64,000 nucleotides of DNA, taken from NCBI RefSeq assembly GCF_022539315.1, contig NC_066313.1, positions 37,423,059-37,487,058 on the forward strand. The letters are read 5' to 3'. Below the pieces are notes generated by a model. That model saw nothing but the letters and a program-made list of their open reading frames with translations, was not told the DNA's origin and did not search any database. This DNA comes from Serinus canaria. Lineage: Eukaryota; Chordata; Aves; Passeriformes; Fringillidae. Shown piece after piece: positions 35,691 to 47,920 of the stretch; the first letter of the stretch is position 1, and every line of letters starts with the position of its first letter. A program made the position numbers and the translations under genes.

Positions 35691-37060
35691 GAAATGCCAT
35701 GTCAAAGAGCTCTGAGGGTATGTTTACACTAGTAAAAATAAATTTAAGCTTGCCAGAGGTCTGAACATCAAAACCTTGTTGTGCTCTAGCTGAATGTTAA
35801 TGGTCATTTTGTAATTCAGCATTCCTAGGTGTATGATATTAGGAACATATCTAAAGGTACAAATGAATGTCTTCATACATTCTGAGGTTTAATTGTAGGA
35901 AAAGGTGTGTGCATAGTGTCAAAATGAGGAAATATGAATCACTAGGAGTTGCAGGGTGTCATGCTTAGTAAATACTGTGTAAAAATGCAAAGCTCAAACA
36001 AATGGTTCATAAGTGCTTAGTTCTCTTTGGGAGAATTTAGGATATTTTAAGCATTTTTTTTTGCCTAGTCTAGATAAACTTCGTTGAAAATAGGCAAGGA
36101 TCAGAAGTTATTGTCTTTGTAACTCTTCACCTGCTGGGGCTGAAGAGCTGAAGAAAGGTAAAACAAGAGGGTGCTTTTCCTGGCTCTGTGCTGCACAGAG
36201 AAGTCATCTTTCTGCATGGGTTTGGTGGGTCATTGGACAGCTGGGGCTACCACAGTTTAGACATTTTGTTCACTGTGGGCAGATGCCAGACACAGCGATC
36301 TGTGCATGCCTGTGTTAGATAAACCTCCAAATGCAGCACTTTTTAATATTGTGTCAGCCTATGTGGTCATCAGCATAAGAGGGATGTAGACCTCATAAGT
36401 GGGTCCAGAGGGGGGCTGAATTCAGTGTGGTAGGTGTAGCATAGGGCCTGTCTGGCATTGTTGGTTGCTTCTTTGTTGCCCGTGTTAACCCAAGTGACTG
36501 GAAAGGAAATACAGACATTCTTGACTGAAGTCTATTCTCCTGCTGAGGCATCCACCAGAAAGAGACGAGATACTTATGTCAGGTTTTTAATTTTGCTTTA
36601 TAAGCCTTACTGCAAGTTGTTTAATTTTAGAAATATTAGGGTCTGAAAACATGCAATATGGATGTTCAGCAATTACTGAGAGAGGAGCAGAAATAAGTAA
36701 TCCTCTAGCTCCTTTTCTGGCTTTCATCCAGTCAGTAGAGTGGTCCTTACAAGAGACAAGCAATGGGAACCTGATGTGGCCCCTCACAACATTTTAGGAC
36801 TACTCTGTCTGCAGTAAACAGATGTTTCCATACAGTCCACTCACAATGCCCCAGTGACATCTAAAAGGATTCTTCTCATCAGTTCTGATCATTGGGAATG
36901 GCAGGAGGGACCTGCAGCTGGAACGGCCTGGTGAAAGTTTCCTATCCACCATCACTGGAGTTCTCTCCAGTGTGTATCCTCAAGCAGCCTGGTTAGCCTT
37001 GCTCTTGGAGCACACTTTCTACCCTGCCCTTATCATTTAGATGCAGTGGATAGCAGCATC
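35690..37060. other. Noncoding unique sequence
   Basis: No exon or repeat recognised. A small inverted repeat (CACTGGAG then CTCCAGTG, 4-nt loop) lies near 36953. Confidence 0.6.
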
Positions 37061-37061
37061 T

Positions 37062-37590
37062 ATCATGGAATCATACAGTCATACAGTTACAGAGTGCTTT
37101 GGGTTGGAAGGATCCTCCAAGATCATCCAGCTCCAAGCCCCCTGCCGTGGGCAGGGACACATTCCAGTAGACCACATTTCTCAAAGTCCCATCCACCCTG
37201 GCCTTGAACATTCCTAGGAATGATGCATCCACCTCTTCTCTGAGCAATGTGTGCCAGTCTGACTGTCACAGTAACATCTAATCTAAACCTGCCCTCTGTT
37301 CAGTTTAAAGCCATTTCCCCTTGTCCTGTTACTACTTCATGCCCTGTAAAAAGTCACCAGCTCTCTTGCTGCCCCTGCAGGTACTGTAAGGTGCTAAAAG
37401 GTGTCCCTACAGCCTTTCCTTCTCTGTGCTGAACTACCCCAACTCTCTCAGCCTCTGTTCATAGGAGAGATGTGCCAGCCCTTTGATCATATTAATGACC
37501 CTCCTCTGGACTCACTTAAGTGGTTCACATCCTTCTTATGTTGGTTACCCCAGAGGTGGACAAAATATCAAAAAGTTCTTCATTTGGAGG
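37062..37590 (-). mobile_element. CR1 LINE fragment, 3' end intact, minus strand
   Basis: The + strand begins with the complement of the CR1 3' terminal repeat (ATCATGGAATCATACAGTCA) and continues with GGGTTGGAAGGATCCTCCAA, GGGCAGGGACACATTCCA, CCACCCTGGCCTTGAACATT, CCATTTCCCCTTGTCCTGTT and CCCTCCTCTGGACTCACTTA. The landmarks are in order and better kept than in the neighbouring copies, so this is a fairly young 5'-truncated insertion of about 530 bp. No target duplication is expected for CR1. Confidence 0.9.
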
Positions 37591-37689
37591 GTTATCTAAC
37601 ACAGTAACAGGCAGGATTAAGTCCTGAACCTGTCAGCATACATCTACAAAACAAAGCAGACAGTGTGGACTGGGTGGTGTGTACAGCTC

Positions 37690-37895
37690 TGTTTGTAGAA
37701 TCCTGATGGACAAGTTGAACAAGGGCCAGCAACATGCCCTTGTGGTGAAGAACAATTCAAAACCATATCCTGGACTGCCTTAATAAAAACAGCAGGTTGA
37801 GGACCATTATTCTTTTCCTCTCTTTGGGATTTACGAGTGGTGCTTGGAGCACTGTGTCTGGTTTTGGGCTCCCCAGTAACCTGGAATGTACCCAT
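37690..37895 (+). mobile_element. CR1 LINE fragment, ORF2 3' region
   Basis: AACAAGGGCCAGCAACATGC, CCTGGACTGCCTTAATAAAA, GTGCTTGGAGCACTGTGTCT and GGTTTTGGGCTCCCCAGTAA follow the CR1 ORF2 3' coding end in order. The copy is about 200 bp, frame-broken, and points toward higher coordinates, back to back with the minus-strand copy just before it. Confidence 0.7.
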
Positions 37896-38029
37896 TTATT
37901 CCTCAGGTGAGTCTTATTTTGGCCTGTGCACCTGGTCTACCTCAAGTGAGAGAGCTAGTCGCAGCTAGCCAGTGCCCACATAACAGAAGGTTCAAAACAC
38001 ATAGTGATTTTTAATGGGAAGGCTGTGCT

Positions 38030-38400
38030 GCAGATTCTTGTGAGCCTGTTTGATGATCACATCCATGCTAAGGAATGCTTAAGGCAGCCCTTGGGCAGAG
38101 ACAAAGGTCTGTGTGTGCGGGCTCTGCAGGCAGACGGGATAAAGGCAGAGAAAGTCTGTGCCTCATCTTCACAATTATTATCTCCATTAATAATTGCGTT
38201 CAGCTTGTCATTCACCCTGGGATTTTAGGAAGAGCCCCCCTGGTGTGCCTTGAGCCTTTAATTCACCCTCACTTTCTGCACCACCAGGCCTCAAGTGTAA
38301 GTTATGAGAGAATAAAGCATATAACAAACTCCTACACAAGCCATAGGTTTTGGGCTATTTAAATTACAGCTGGGAGAGGGGAAATCGTGCAAAATCTTTG
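38030..38400. promoter_or_regulatory. Candidate regulatory block with homeodomain motifs
   Basis: Around 38165-38200 the sequence ACAATTATTATCTCCATTAA with TAATAATTGC packs several TAAT/ATTA sites, and CTCAAGTG (an NKX2-type word) follows near 38290. The block is free of repeats and has mixed composition. This resembles deeply conserved noncoding elements, but a single genome cannot show conservation. Confidence 0.25.
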
Positions 38401-41120
38401 GGGGGTACTTGCTCAAAGAGCTGGAAAGATTCAGCACAGTTTCTCTCTCTCAGTTTTATGGCTTCTTCACTCAGACGCAACAATAAAAATGTTCCACTGG
38501 TTTAGCTAGGTGGCTGAACTGTGATTTCTCTGCAACACTTTTTCACACTCTAAAAGCCTAATGACAAGCAAGCAAGAACATGTTAATTGGGACAATTGCT
38601 CCTAGGGGACCCCAGGGTCCTGGGAAGTTGAAGGTTTTCATTAATTCTGTAGAGCTGGCTGCAAAAAATAACATTTCTTATCCCCGGGAAATGTCTTAGA
38701 AATGGGGTAAAATATGAGTTTCCAAGTAAAGGTAAAGCACATCAGGTTCTAGAGGGTCTTTTTAAACTTTTGTCACCAGGGCTTCCTTCCCTCTTGATGG
38801 TTACTCACAGATTTGTCCTGAGTGGGGTTAGGAGGACAATACCCATTAGTTCAGGTACGCTGAAGGGGAGCTGGTGGCCAGATTTCTTCTTTGCAGGCCT
38901 GCAGCCACCACACAGTCTGTGACCCCATAGACCAGAGGTAGCTGTTCCTTTAACCACTTGGTCATCTCAGCCATCCCTGACAGCCTGACCAGCTAGAAGG
39001 CATGCTAGAAGGCATGTTTCCCTATGCCATGCATCAGCCTCGGTCTCATGAAAGAAATTAAATGCACTGGCTGGATTTTCCTTTTATTTTTTTAAATTTT
39101 GAATAAAATTGAAGATAATTGAAGAGCCTGTCAACTAAACTGCTATCAGTAAGCTTGTGGCAACAGCATGTTGAATGGACAGCCTGCTTAACACATCCTG
39201 AAGTCAGTGCCTTGGCTTGCCTGCCTGCCAGGCTTGGGGGCTTTGTCTGGATGAGAGCCACAAAGAGGGGTGGCTGCCTGCCCTGGGGGCGTTTTGTGGC
39301 AGTTGTCTACAGGAGCTGCAAAGGTCTGCAGAAACGGGGCCATGCTGTGTGTCTGAGGCAGCAGTAGTTGCCTCTCTTCTGTCCTGCACATTTGTAAGAT
39401 TAATGTGGATTTCCTAAGAGATGGGACAGTTATTTGCTCTCTGTAAAGTTAACGTACCAGGGGAATTCACTGGAAAAATGCTCCAAGAGTCATCACTCAA
39501 TGTAAGTGAATTCTGGCAACAGAAGCTTTATTACTGCCATGGCTTAGACAGATGATGATGTTTGTCTAAGTAAATGCTTTCTTTCTGAGTGTCTCATTAC
39601 CATTAGGAGAGGATCCAGCTCTAGAAAGGGGAGGGAATTCCTACTCTCCCAGTGGCGGCTGGTACCATGGAGCTGGTGAGCCTGAACTGACCTCTGTGGT
39701 CACTTCAGCAGCCCTCCTGCACCAAGCCTCAGTGGTCCCCTCTCAGGGGCATCTCACTGGCCTGTAAATAGCCATGCTTTCTATCAACTGCACACTGAGG
39801 ACCACTGATAACCTTTTGCTCCATTAAACAATATTATTTTCTGTATCTGGATGATGGTTTTTATGAGTCTTCCAGGCAGCCCAGACACTGCAGTAGATTC
39901 CCTGAAACACATGTGACCTTGCTTGGCTACTGCAGTGGCTTTTGCTTTTCCAGCAAATTCACCTTGTGAAAATGGGGCTCATTTGGCTAAAGCTCATGGT
40001 TAATAGGATAAGCATCCCTCAGGCTGTGCTATATGTGTTGCTGAGTCTTGCCCCATGTTCTACCTCTCCTCTAGCATGGGACAGACTCTTCTCTGAAAAT
40101 CAGTGCAAAGATGAGGGATGGACCCCTGTGAACGCTGCAGGGTTTAATTTGGGATTTATTGCTATGTTGTGCACTTCTTGTCTGCAGATATTTAACATTA
40201 AATACTGCAGCAAGCTTGCCCAGCTGAAGATTAGCAAATCAACACTTCACTGGGGTCACCCAAGAGTGACAGAACAGGGATAAGAGCTCCTGTCCAGACT
40301 TCAAAAGCTCTTCCCTGATCCCTTGGCTGCTCAGTGTCTCTCAGCTGTACAGGAATCAGTCTTTTTATCTTTTAACACAATCTGTCATGAGGGCTGCACT
40401 TCTGATTCCTGATTTCTACTCTGTAACCAGCCTTGGTATCCTGATGAGATTCTAGGTCCCCAGGAGTTGCCACTTGCAACCATTTCTGAGCCATCCCACC
40501 TTGCCCTTTCTTTCTTGCACTCCTCTCCTGGCCTGAAAATGAAAATCGTAACAGGAACAAGTATGAACTTACATGTAAGTCATTCTTTAAATAAACTACC
40601 ATGAAAGGATATTTCAAAAGAAGGAATATTTTGAAATCTTCACATACACCTTTCTACAGTCTGCTTGGTAAAGGCAAACCAAGCAAGTACAAGAAAACAC
40701 AACTCTGAAGGAGAATATGGGTATTTTGGATCCTGCATGAAACACTTAGAAAAAAGGTGAAGTTTTTTATCTGTGTTAGAGAGTACTGACCATGAGCTGT
40801 GTTGAGAAGAAAGGGTTAGATGGTAGATTGCTCAAGTGACGTTGCAGCTAGGAATGCCAAGACCCCAAGGAAAACAATGTGGAAACCTGATGGTACCTGT
40901 GTCCCTGTGTTGTGTGTCTCTGCAGCCCGATGTTTTGGGCTCCTTCAGCCACCAGGTAATGAAATGAATTTACTCTTTGCTTTTCAGCTGTGGTTTTTTG
41001 GTTGCCCTCAATCACTTGTCGGTGTTGATTCACACAAGCTGTGATTTATTTTGCATTTGTATGTAATTATCATGGGGTTACAGTCCCAGGAATGATTAAT
41101 TTCTCCACTTGTTATCTGTG
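38400..41120. other. Noncoding unique sequence
   Basis: No exon or repeat recognised. Open frames near 39119-39417 lie on both strands in a GC-richer stretch, and the 113-codon frame at 39942-40283 (+) has no recognisable domain. Confidence 0.55.
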
Positions 41121-41127
41121 CTGACAG

Positions 41128-41234
41128 GCAAGGTGGCTTTTGCTATCACCAAAGTGCAGGTTCATGTCAAGATCCAGATCAACAGCTTGCCTATCCAGAG
41201 TTCCCATCAGGACCTCAGGAAACTCAGACAATGG
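41128..41234 (+). other. Possible exon of an unidentified transcript
   Basis: A splice acceptor-like TTATCTGTGCTGACAG ends at 41127 and a donor-like ATGGGTAAGG begins its intron at 41235, bracketing 107 bp. The frame through it reads GKVAFAITKVQVHVKIQINS and onward without a stop, but matches no protein I know. It could be an exon of a long noncoding RNA or chance pairing of splice-like sites. Its length is not a multiple of three. Confidence 0.2.
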
Positions 41235-41446
41235 GTAAGGTGCCTCTGGGCTCCTTGTGAAGACACTGGTGTGTTTTCTGCCTTATGCCACACCTGAGTG
41301 CCTTCACAGATAACTCTGTCGCTCAGCACATAGTAAAGGAGACTTAATCCAGGGGAAGGCTTTGCACTGTTGTTCTTCTCTGTACTGTTGGGGAAATGTT
41401 TTCACAAATATTTTACCCTTGTGTTTTGTCTTTGAGGATCTTAAAC

Positions 41447-41473
41447 AAAAAAAAAAAAAAAAAAAAAAAAAAA
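41447..41473 (+). repeat. A27 homopolymer
   Basis: Twenty-seven consecutive A residues. This could be the tail of a retrocopy on the + strand, but no AATAAA lies just upstream and no body was recognised. Confidence 0.95.
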
Positions 41474-41479
41474 GAAGGT

Positions 41480-44400
41480 GAATTCAGAAAAAGCAGGTTT
41501 AAAAACAGCAGTGAAAATGTGCTTTCTGTGAAGAGAATTTCCTTCTTCCCCCTGTAGGTTTTTTTCCCCCCAGCTTTTCTCTATCTCCCTGTTCCTCCTC
41601 TTTCCAAGCTTACTACAGTCCCCTGCCTAGGGAGGGACTTGACCTGTGGTGAGTAGCTCAAGGTATCTCACTGGCTGGGCTTGTATCTTAGCTTGATCAG
41701 GGTCGTGCAAGTTACTGTGAGAGAATTGGGAACCTCTCAATGAGCTGGGGTGGCCCGAGGCTCACTCATCCTCCAGGGGAGGATGCTGCAGTGTGTCTGT
41801 CTGCTGCAGATGCCTTACTCCCTCTACCTGCACTTCAAAGAAACTCATTAACATCCTCTGTGACTCAGAAACACTTCATAGATGAGGCTGCAGCCAAGAA
41901 ATTGTGCAAGCTCAGCGCCCGAGTTTGTGTGCTGTTCATGTGTATGAGGGGATCGTATTGGTGCAGGGCTGTGTGTACCGCAGAGCTGTAGTCAGGAAGA
42001 ATCTTCAAAGTTTTGCCTCTTCCTAAACTACAGTTTTTATTGCTCTGTTTAAACTTCACTGCTATTTTTTTACAATGCTCTGACACATATATTAGTGGGG
42101 ATGTGCTGTATCAGAGCTGCAGAACAGCCTGCAATTCCCCAGCTTCCTCTGTAGATTTTTATGCCGGTGCATCCATAAAGGAACTCCAGATCTTCCAAGT
42201 TTTCCCCATGAGAACAGAGTAACACCTTTCCTCTGGAAATACTGTAATAAAACAAAGGGAATACAGCACTCCCATTATGAAGATCCCATGGATGGCCTTT
42301 ATCATTTATCAAAAAGAAAAGGTGTTCTTGTAATATCTGCTAGAACTGTACACGAGGGAGGCTGCTTGGTAGAGCACATTAATAAAAAGTCAGAAACCTG
42401 AAAGATATGCCTTTGCAGATTCACAATTGTGCATTAATTTATTTTTGTAGCTTTTTCTCAATAGTCCAGTGGCTTCTGTCATGAAGCAATTTCATTAAGG
42501 CTTGGAGTGTAGTGGTAATATAAAGCCAAGCTTCCTGCAAAGGCTTCATTGCCCTAAAGAGTGTGTAATTGGCCAAATGCCTTAGAAAGTTTTGCTTGGT
42601 TTCTCCAGAGCACAAGTAAAAATTAATTGCCCCAGCAGTAGCTGCAGTGCTATCATCTAAGGGTGTCAAAACCAGTCTTTCCAAATGGCATATTCTAACT
42701 GAGCAATAGATATGAGACTTGCCATAAATGTGATTTGTGAACATCGTTAATGAAGTACTAGACCTAATTGACTTCTCCTGGCTTTATGACAGCATAAAAA
42801 AAGTTCTGCACCACCAATGATATTTCTTTTAAACTTCTCCAGCTGAATCTCTAACACTGCAGAGCTCTCTTAAAAGCAAGCTCTCACTGATATTTATTTG
42901 GGAAAAAAGAAACTGACTGTTAGACCGCATTTTCAGTCCTTTAGAAGTAATAAGAACAGACCTTCTATTGCAGAATGAAATTAAAATGCTCTGCAAGTAT
43001 CCCTGAAAACTAAAGCACATTAGAAAAGATCAGCTGAGGGTAGTTGCTAGTCTGATCATTTGAGAATTCAAGAATGGACTAGCAGATTCAGGCTCAAATC
43101 CCTGTCGTGATTTGGTTCAGGGATTTACATTTCTTATGTAATCACCTGTTCTTGATCTGAAATAATATTATATTTTTGTCAATAATTATCATTCTAGCAA
43201 GATATTTTGTTTTTCAACTATCTTCTGTTCAGAGATACTGAGGTCTGTGACAGCAAGTGTCACCATTCATACTGGTGCTTGCAATTAAATAGTATAGCCC
43301 TTTATATTACTTCTGGAAGTCTAAACCAGCCCAGATACAGCTTTACCTAGTATTTTTAAGGGATATTTTGCTATTTTCCTGTATTTGAGGCTTATGCTTA
43401 GCCCTAGAAAAACAAATAATTTCCATGTCCTGAAATTGATTTTTTTTTTTTTTTGCATTTACCTTTTCTCCCCCCAAAAATTAAACATTTTATGTGCTAA
43501 ATTTTATGTTTTGGCTGCAATTTTGCTCCTCACTACTCAGTGTAACTTTTTGCTCGGTGCCAATACAAGTGAAAAAAATCTGAAAGGTAAAATCAAATTA
43601 AATGAGTGACCTCTACGTATTTGCTTGAAACATTTGTAGATTACCATTTCACACATTAAACCTTCGCTGATGATGAAGGTTGCTGTAATGTCAGACATGG
43701 CAAACACCCCCAGCCACTGCTGAGTTAATGAACACTGAAAGAGGACCTTTGAGTTGATGGTAAATGATAAATCCTGTTGACTTAAACAGTCATGTAATCC
43801 TGTGTTGATTAGTCTTGCTCCATTTTTGTTGGCAGTTTGGCTAAAGGTAGAAAAGACTTTTTGTGGGTCTGCTGGGTCATCTGGCCCAGGCTGTGCTTTG
43901 GGCTTCTTCTGATTACTCTAGGGAGTCCCCAAATCTTAGTGCCCCCAGGAAAGGGCAAATGGGTCTTACTTCCCTGACTGTCCTCCTCCCTTTCTGCTTT
44001 CCTCTGTCAGATCCCTGGTGCTGTCAGAGTTTGCTGGATCTGTTGTACTTTGTTTTGTGGAGTTTGATAAATACAGTCAGCTGAAGAAGTGATTGGAGAT
44101 TGAAAGGTGCGGAATTTCCCAAACAGTCAGCATCTTCAATTTACTGATTTGAGTGAAACTCATAGTGATTGTATTAATATTAATCACAGCTCTCCTCTTT
44201 CTTCACTTCATTCCCTCAAGCAGTGCATTTATATATATATGTATGAGGAAGGCAACAAAGGACAATTATAGGGTGGCTTCTGGGATGTGCCCTGAATCAT
44301 GAGCACCCTCCTCATAAAGAGGAGTTGGCTGCAAGCTACTGGCAGAGAAGGATCCTCCTGCTTGTGGGATTTGTAGTCACTGGTCACAACGCAGAGATTT

Positions 44401-45240
44401 GAAGCAGAGTGAGGAGCATGGGGCATCAGTGGGGTAGTTCCCAGACTATTGGTAATCAACAAGCAGTCTAAAGAGGAATTCTCCAAGTCCCCCAGATTTT
44501 TGAGGATCCAAAAAGACTAATCCCTGAATCTCCTTTGGGGAGCCCCGTTTCCTTCTGAATTTTGATTTTAACTGTGCATCACCTCTGGCTGTGTTTGTAT
44601 CAGCCATGGTGCGGAGCAGTAGCATGAGGCAGTAGGGGTCAGCCTGTGCAGTTGTTGCAGAGGTACTGATGTCCACACCATGTGCATCTCAGAAGTTTTA
44701 CACTGGACCTCCTCAGGAGCCCTGTGGTCACCTGTGGTCAGTGTGCAGGGGGTGCAGCCCCTCCTTGGCTTTGTTGGCAAGGAATCCAGCTGCTCTCCTG
44801 TGCCTGCTGGAGCCTGGAGGTGAAGGTGATTGCTTCCAACATGAATTATCATCCAGACTAAAACACTGAGTAGTTGGAACCTTTGAAACTGTTAAATTGG
44901 AATGCTCTTAAACATTTTTGAGAGTATTTTCTGTTCTTGTACTCCTGCACTGAAGAGATGAATTTAGTTGCAGCTGTAAACTTACATTTAACATTTTGAA
45001 ATCCTTGTGAGTTTGCTGGCATTGAGGCGGCAGTTTGTCTTTTGATTACCTCCCTGCTGTATAGTGTGATTTGTGATGTGAACTTTCTTCTGTCTTTCTA
45101 ATAATCTGCAGCTTGAGTATTCTAAAAGCATTATTTATGCAGCATGCTCGACACTGAACTATGCTGTGCTGCTTCCATGGAAACCTCTGACAACATATCT
45201 GCCTGGTCTGACAGGTAAACAATGCCTCCTTTTCCCTTAT
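41480..45240. other. Noncoding unique sequence
   Basis: No exon or repeat family recognised. T15 lies at 43440-43454. The overlapping open frames at 44229-44869 on both strands have no recognisable domain. Confidence 0.55.
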
Positions 45241-45242
45241 GT

Positions 45243-45335
45243 CAGCCATCTCAAAAGCCCTGCTATGTCAGACCAAAGGTCCATCTGTCCAGTGTCTTGT
45301 TTCTAACCATGGCAAATGACAAATGACTAGGGAAA
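45243..45335 (+). repeat. Possible ancient amniote interspersed repeat
   Basis: CTATGTCAGACCAAAGGTCC followed by ATCTGTCCAGTGTCTTGTTT resembles the 'cagaccaaaggtccatctagcccagtatcctg' block that I remember as widespread in reptile and bird genomes. I cannot name the family with certainty. About 90 bp can be followed. Confidence 0.4.
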
Positions 45336-45437
45336 ACTGCTGAAACGGGCCAAGAATTTATCAGTGCTGCTATAAATGCAAACCTTCATAGTTTTGGAAC
45401 CTTGGGAGTAAAATATTTAACTCAAAGGTCTTTAATA

Positions 45438-45441
45438 TGTA

Positions 45442-45504
<63 letters not shown>
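45438..45504. repeat. (TG)/(TA)n microsatellite
   Basis: A short TGTGTGTGTA stretch runs into about 27 TA dinucleotides, ending at 45504 before TTTCTTTC. Long TA tracts can extrude cruciforms and often vary in length between individuals. Confidence 0.97.
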
Positions 45505-45506
<2 letters not shown>

Positions 45507-47920
45507 CTTTCTGGGTATTGTCACTTTTTGGACCTATGTAATAATACAGAATAGGAACACAGGTTAATTTTTTTTTTTTTTTAAGAGACAGCAGAGGTTT
45601 CTAGACCTCCTTTTCCAAGCTGGATCAGCTGTGAAATCAGACTACATTTCTCAGGTCTTTATTTGGTTGTGTCTTCACAGACTCCAAGGATGGGGACTTC
45701 AAACTGTTTCCGGGGAACCATTCTTTTTTCCCGCCTATGAGATTATAAATAAGAAGTCAAGTAAACTTGCTAGTACTAGTAAACTCTGCACTTTGCCATT
45801 TAAAAGTCATCTATCTGAAATCTCTTTGCTTTATATTGTAGACTCGAAGAATTTGCAGAAGGCAATTTTTTGGAAATCTCTGTAAACTGCTGAAGATGGG
45901 AAAATCCCCAGACACATAGTTTCAGAAATCATGAGCTGTGAAAAGGATTATTTCTGTAGTTTTTGGTGTGGAAATATATAGGAGGACCCTGACGTGGCTG
46001 GTTGTAGGAAATGAACAAGTCATGCAGTCAGCAAGTTTTTTCTGATCTGTGCTGGAGATTTGATAGGACCCTATCTTTTGCCTTCAGTAAATCCTCAAAA
46101 CAGAGATCAAGAATTGTGTATAAGGCATTAATGGATATGGTGGGCTCGAAGGAAATTGAGATTGTTCAATGCTGAGGGTACCATATGTGAGATACCCTCT
46201 CCTTTTTCTGGGCCCTGGGTTTTTTTCTGTGTAACTCCAAGGTTCTGCTACCATGCCCAGATACTTCAGGCAGAAAAGGAGGAAAGAAAAGAAAAAAGTG
46301 AGAGATCTTTTTCTTTCCCACTTAGGAGCTAATAGACAAAGCTCTTTTTTTTTTTGCATAACCTGGAAGTTTCACCAGGTGTTTTGTTCTTAGCACATGA
46401 ATGCTGTCTGTTTTTCTGGTCTCTTCAGCCCCTTTACAATTTCCAGAGGTCACTTGTGCTGGGAGAATGAGTGTATGTCCAGTAAATTCTTGCTCTCTGC
46501 TCATCAGGCTGGTGTGCATTTCAAAAGTAGAAGACTAATTTCTTTTTTCCTTTCCCGATCCTGGAAATGAATTATTGAGTTTATCTTGTTTAAGCTAGAA
46601 GGATTTTCTAAGGAGAGTAATGCACACATCTGGTTTTACTTGCTTGATTTCAATAAAGATCAAAGATAATATCCATATACTTCATCCTCTCTAGATGTGT
46701 TATTTATAGGTGGCAAAAAGCTTTCTTCATGGAAACTTTAATTAAGCTTAATTTGAGGCCACTCCTTGGATTTCTTAAATTAATTTCTCAGTGTTGAAAA
46801 CTGAGTTGATATTTTTCTTCCTGCTTTCCCAGAAGAAGGGCTCTGAAAGTCTGTTTAATGAATAGAAGTACAGAGGTACAAACTCTACCAGTACTTAATA
46901 ATATTGTCAGAATAAGCAGCACCATTAGACTACAATCATCACAATAAAAGATCTTTATTTCAAACATGGTTGCATATGGCTGAATCACTCCCAGGTCAGA
47001 AAAGCATTTACTATATAGCTTTTCTTTGCAATAAACAGAATAATCAATGAGTACAGTTGAACATGGCTTTCTTATGATCTTTGAAGAATGTTAAAAAGTC
47101 GCAACAGAAATATTTTATTGTTCATTTGTTTTCTAGTTTTATGCTACTTGCTTTTTATCTGTTAAAGAGAAGAAATATTACCAAAGGCTGTGTGAGAAAA
47201 TGTTGCCAATATGTTTTAGCCATCTTCTCAATGACTCTTTGAATCATATCCATCAAGGTAACTGCTTTTTCTCCTGTTGTTTAGTTTGTGACAAAGATGT
47301 GATAGTTTTTGGCTTTGTCTTTTCTTTCATGCTTTTATCCAATTTAACTCTATCAGGAAAAAAGAAAAATGCATTATTAATACATTTTTACTGGTTATCA
47401 TCCTCCTTGTTCATTCTGTGGACATCTTACACTCATTAACTCTTGAAAAGTGTTGTAACAGCTATGCTACATCCCCGTTTTCCAGGGCTGGCTTTTGGCT
47501 GCTTTATGGCAGGGAAAGCTCTGAATTGAGCTCTATGACTTTCTAACTCAAGTGTCTTTCTGAGTTTATTTTGAATTACTTCTGATGTCTGTAGTCTCAG
47601 GATACTCTTGACCCTCATGTGTCCCTTCTCAAATTCTTACTGCATCACATGATAGTTCTTACTGGTGTCTATAAATGTTTTATCTGAATTTGTGTTCATA
47701 GTCTCTACTCAGTGGCTGTTTTCCTTTTCTATTTACACCTTTTTTTATACTTTCTCTTTTAAAAATATTTTTTGTATATGTCATCCTTTATGAAGTGCGC
47801 TTCTTTAACACAATTTCAGTCACATCTGCTATCATTAGAAAGGTCTTGAAAACATCAAGGGCTTCACATAATGAAAACATCAAGTGCTGCAATAGAGGCA
47901 TCTATTGTCAGAAATAAAAT
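45505..47920. other. Noncoding unique sequence
   Basis: No exon or repeat family recognised. A T run lies at 45568-45582 and another near 46346. Confidence 0.6.

Noticed and set aside
41447..41473. Poly(A) tail of a processed pseudogene
   Set aside because: No upstream AATAAA and no recognisable gene body; kept only as a homopolymer.
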